This document shows positions 5,063 to 6,349 of a stretch of DNA of 6,349 bases, piece by piece. Origin of the DNA: an uncultured Coriobacteriaceae bacterium (GTDB taxonomy: Bacteria > Actinomycetota > Coriobacteriia > Coriobacteriales > QAMH01); the NCBI GenBank assembly GCA_900556425.1, contig USOR01000049.1:1-6349 (forward strand), given 5' to 3'. Made by a program: the position numbers and the translations under genes. The notes under the pieces are model-generated. The model saw nothing but the letters and a program-made list of their open reading frames with translations, was not told where the DNA came from and made no database searches. The stretch's first letter is position 1. Each line of letters begins with the position of its first letter.

Positions 5063-6349
5063 TCAACCTCCCAGTGTTCCAAGGAAGCTGCCAACTGCCT
5101 CCCTGACTCGTGCATCGATATCGTTGGGAACGGGCAGATATAGCTTGCCATCGCTGGTGCCGAGGCCTATGTCGGCAAGCGGAATCTCTGCAAGCTCGAG
5201 CCCGTACTCGTCTAGAAGTCCCGCGACTTCGGGGGCGGCCTTGATGTCGTTGACGAGGGCGTTCATGTCGCCCGTGCTAACCGCTCCGTATATTTGCGCC
5301 ATGTTCTTCATGCGCGCGAGAACCTGCGCGGCGCTGCTCGAATCCCGTTCGAGTATGCGGGCTGTGTTAACAAGCACTGGTTTGTACGTATCGAGATCCG
5401 CTGGCTCGAGGCTTGCCGAACTGAGTGCATTCTCAAAGGCCGAAACCGCACTATCCGAGAGCGTGGTGCCAATGAGGGGTATGGCCCCGAGGACCTTGCG
5501 AAAGCCGCCCTTGATTCCCTCCGTCGTGTTCGAATACGCCAGCAGCATGCTTGACCACGCCCCAAAGATCAGCTTGGCCGGTCCGGAGGCGAGGCTTTCC
5601 TGGGGGATGAGACCCTCGGCGACGCCGGAGATGACGCTACCTTGGTCGCTTGCCGCATCGGGTGCAAGCGTGGCGCCAGAGATTGCGATGCGTGCGGGCA
5701 ATTCTGGCTCGTCACTGACGAAGGGGATAGCACTTGCTTGCACGGATGGCGCAAGCACTACGCAGATGCAGCCGTATCGTCCGGGTGGCTGGGGGTCGTA
5801 TCGTTTGGCTGCGAGGGAATCGAGCGCTTCCGAAAGCCGCTCGCCAATTGACTCCTTCGCTTCATCAAGCGCTTGCTTTGCCTCTGCGCCATCGGAAAGC
5901 GCCTGAGCATAGTCGCGCGAAGCCTCCACGAACTCCCGATAGTGATATTCAAACCCGTTGCTTATGGAAGTCGAGGCGCTTGGGACGCGTCCCAAGGTGG
6001 TTGCGGAAAACTTGCACGTTGGGCAGCGTTCGACAGTACCAGCATCGATTGCGCTCACCGCGGCCTGTCCCGAGCGAGTTCCCTCGGCGCAGGTCGGGCA
6101 TCTGGCGTATCCGTGCAAATAGCGCTTGTCACCATTGACGGAGACGGGATAGATCGCACTCGTGTAGAGAACGGTTCCCCTGATCTGTTCCGTGTTCCTG
6201 GCGAGCTGTACGAGATGCGGTGTTTCAGCTCCGTTTTCTCCGACCTCGATGTATCCTCGTCCCACTTCGTACTGGGCATAGGCGTAAAACTGCTTGCGGG
6301 CAACCGACTCGGCAATTGCTTCGGGTGAACCCGACGCGGCTTGTCCCGG
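5063..6349 (-). CDS. Tad-locus protein with two CPTC motifs (5' end outside window)
   Basis: The frame is open to the right edge, so the true start lies outside. The visible part is 428 residues. An in-frame GTG at 6265 is not the start, because coding-like sequence (for example ARKQFYAYAQYE) continues upstream. Numbered from the edge, residues 84-87 and 109-112 both read CPTC, 21 residues apart. This resembles a zinc ribbon or a paired-disulfide element. A charged helical stretch follows at about 140-185. Then comes a GRYGCICVVLAP segment and a long Ala/Ser/Leu/Gly-rich C-terminal region with several amphipathic helices. The C-terminal 300 residues contain no clear membrane helix; any anchor or pilin-like leader would be N-terminal. 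Its 4-base spacing from the tadE-like gene makes a TadG-like or other Tad accessory role likely, but I cannot name a family. Confidence 0.8.
   Translation of the reverse strand, partial: PGQAASGSPEAIAESVARKQFYAYAQYEVGRGYIEVGENGAETPHLVQLARNTEQIRGTVLYTSAIYPVSVNGDKRYLHGYARCPTCAEGTRSGQAAVSAIDAGTVERCPTCKFSATTLGRVPSASTSISNGFEYHYREFVEASRDYAQALSDGAEAKQALDEAKESIGERLSEALDSLAAKRYDPQPPGRYGCICVVLAPSVQASAIPFVSDEPELPARIAISGATLAPDAASDQGSVISGVAEGLIPQESLASGPAKLIFGAWSSMLLAYSNTTEGIKGGFRKVLGAIPLIGTTLSDSAVSAFENALSSASLEPADLDTYKPVLVNTARILERDSSSAAQVLARMKNMAQIYGAVSTGDMNALVNDIKAAPEVAGLLDEYGLELAEIPLADIGLGTSDGKLYLPVPNDIDARVREAVGSFLGTLGG
5067..5072 (-). promoter_or_regulatory. Ribosome binding site of the tadE-like gene
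   Basis: A strong GGGAGG lies within the last Leu-Gly-Gly codons of the upstream gene, 8 bases before the ATG at 5058. It rejects the longer open frame that runs up to 5151 and implies translational coupling of the two genes. Confidence 0.7.

Noticed and set aside
5046..5906. A 286-codon open frame on the plus strand
   Set aside because: It is antisense to the CPTC protein gene, with Ser/Arg/Ala-rich translation and no motif. The minus strand has the coupled gene order and ribosome binding sites.
1..6349. tRNA, rRNA, CRISPR, insertion-sequence or phage features
   Set aside because: No cloverleaf, spaced-repeat array, terminal inverted repeats or transposase/integrase coding was seen on either strand.

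Overview
The window reads as a chromosomal segment of a moderately high-GC actinobacterium. A Coriobacteriia-like gut or oral organism is my best guess. It rests on the long-form PurC, GC near 65% in hand-counted core coding sequence, a Tad pilus locus and the style of the proteins. It is an inference, not a demonstrated placement. The window is completely gene-packed, with no uncoded stretch over about 80 bases.

Plus strand, 1-3682. The 3' end of a sensor histidine kinase (<3-425) overlaps purC (418-1299) by 8 bases. A perfect 8-bp hairpin sits on the purC stop codon, and a 78-base intergenic region follows, carrying a 10-base direct repeat. Three tightly packed genes come next: an unrecognised two-helix membrane protein with very basic tails (1378-2034), a 480-residue metal-dependent amidohydrolase of the ATZ/TRZ or deaminase type (2047-3489), and a 61-residue single-helix membrane protein (3497-3682). 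Gaps of 12 and 7 bases suggest one transcript.

Minus strand, 6349-3687, read right to left. A large protein cut by the window edge carries two CPTC motifs (5063->6349). It is followed by a TadE-like pseudopilin (5058-4624) and a DUF192 protein (4627-4301). These are linked by a 4-base gap and then an ATGA stop/start overlap, so this is the tail of a Tad/Flp pilus operon. Directly downstream lies a HicA-HicB toxin-antitoxin pair (4266-4006 and 4019-3687). It has its own TGGTATAAT promoter element and clearly lower GC, about 38% around the hicA start, which suggests a later insertion at the operon end.

The two transcription units converge, with their last stop codons only 4 bases apart. The points most worth a second look are the amidohydrolase, which keeps its metal ligands but has glycine at two usual active-site positions, the CPTC protein in the Tad locus, and the hicA promoter whose -10 box touches the annotated start codon. 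No RNA genes, CRISPR arrays or insertion sequences were seen.
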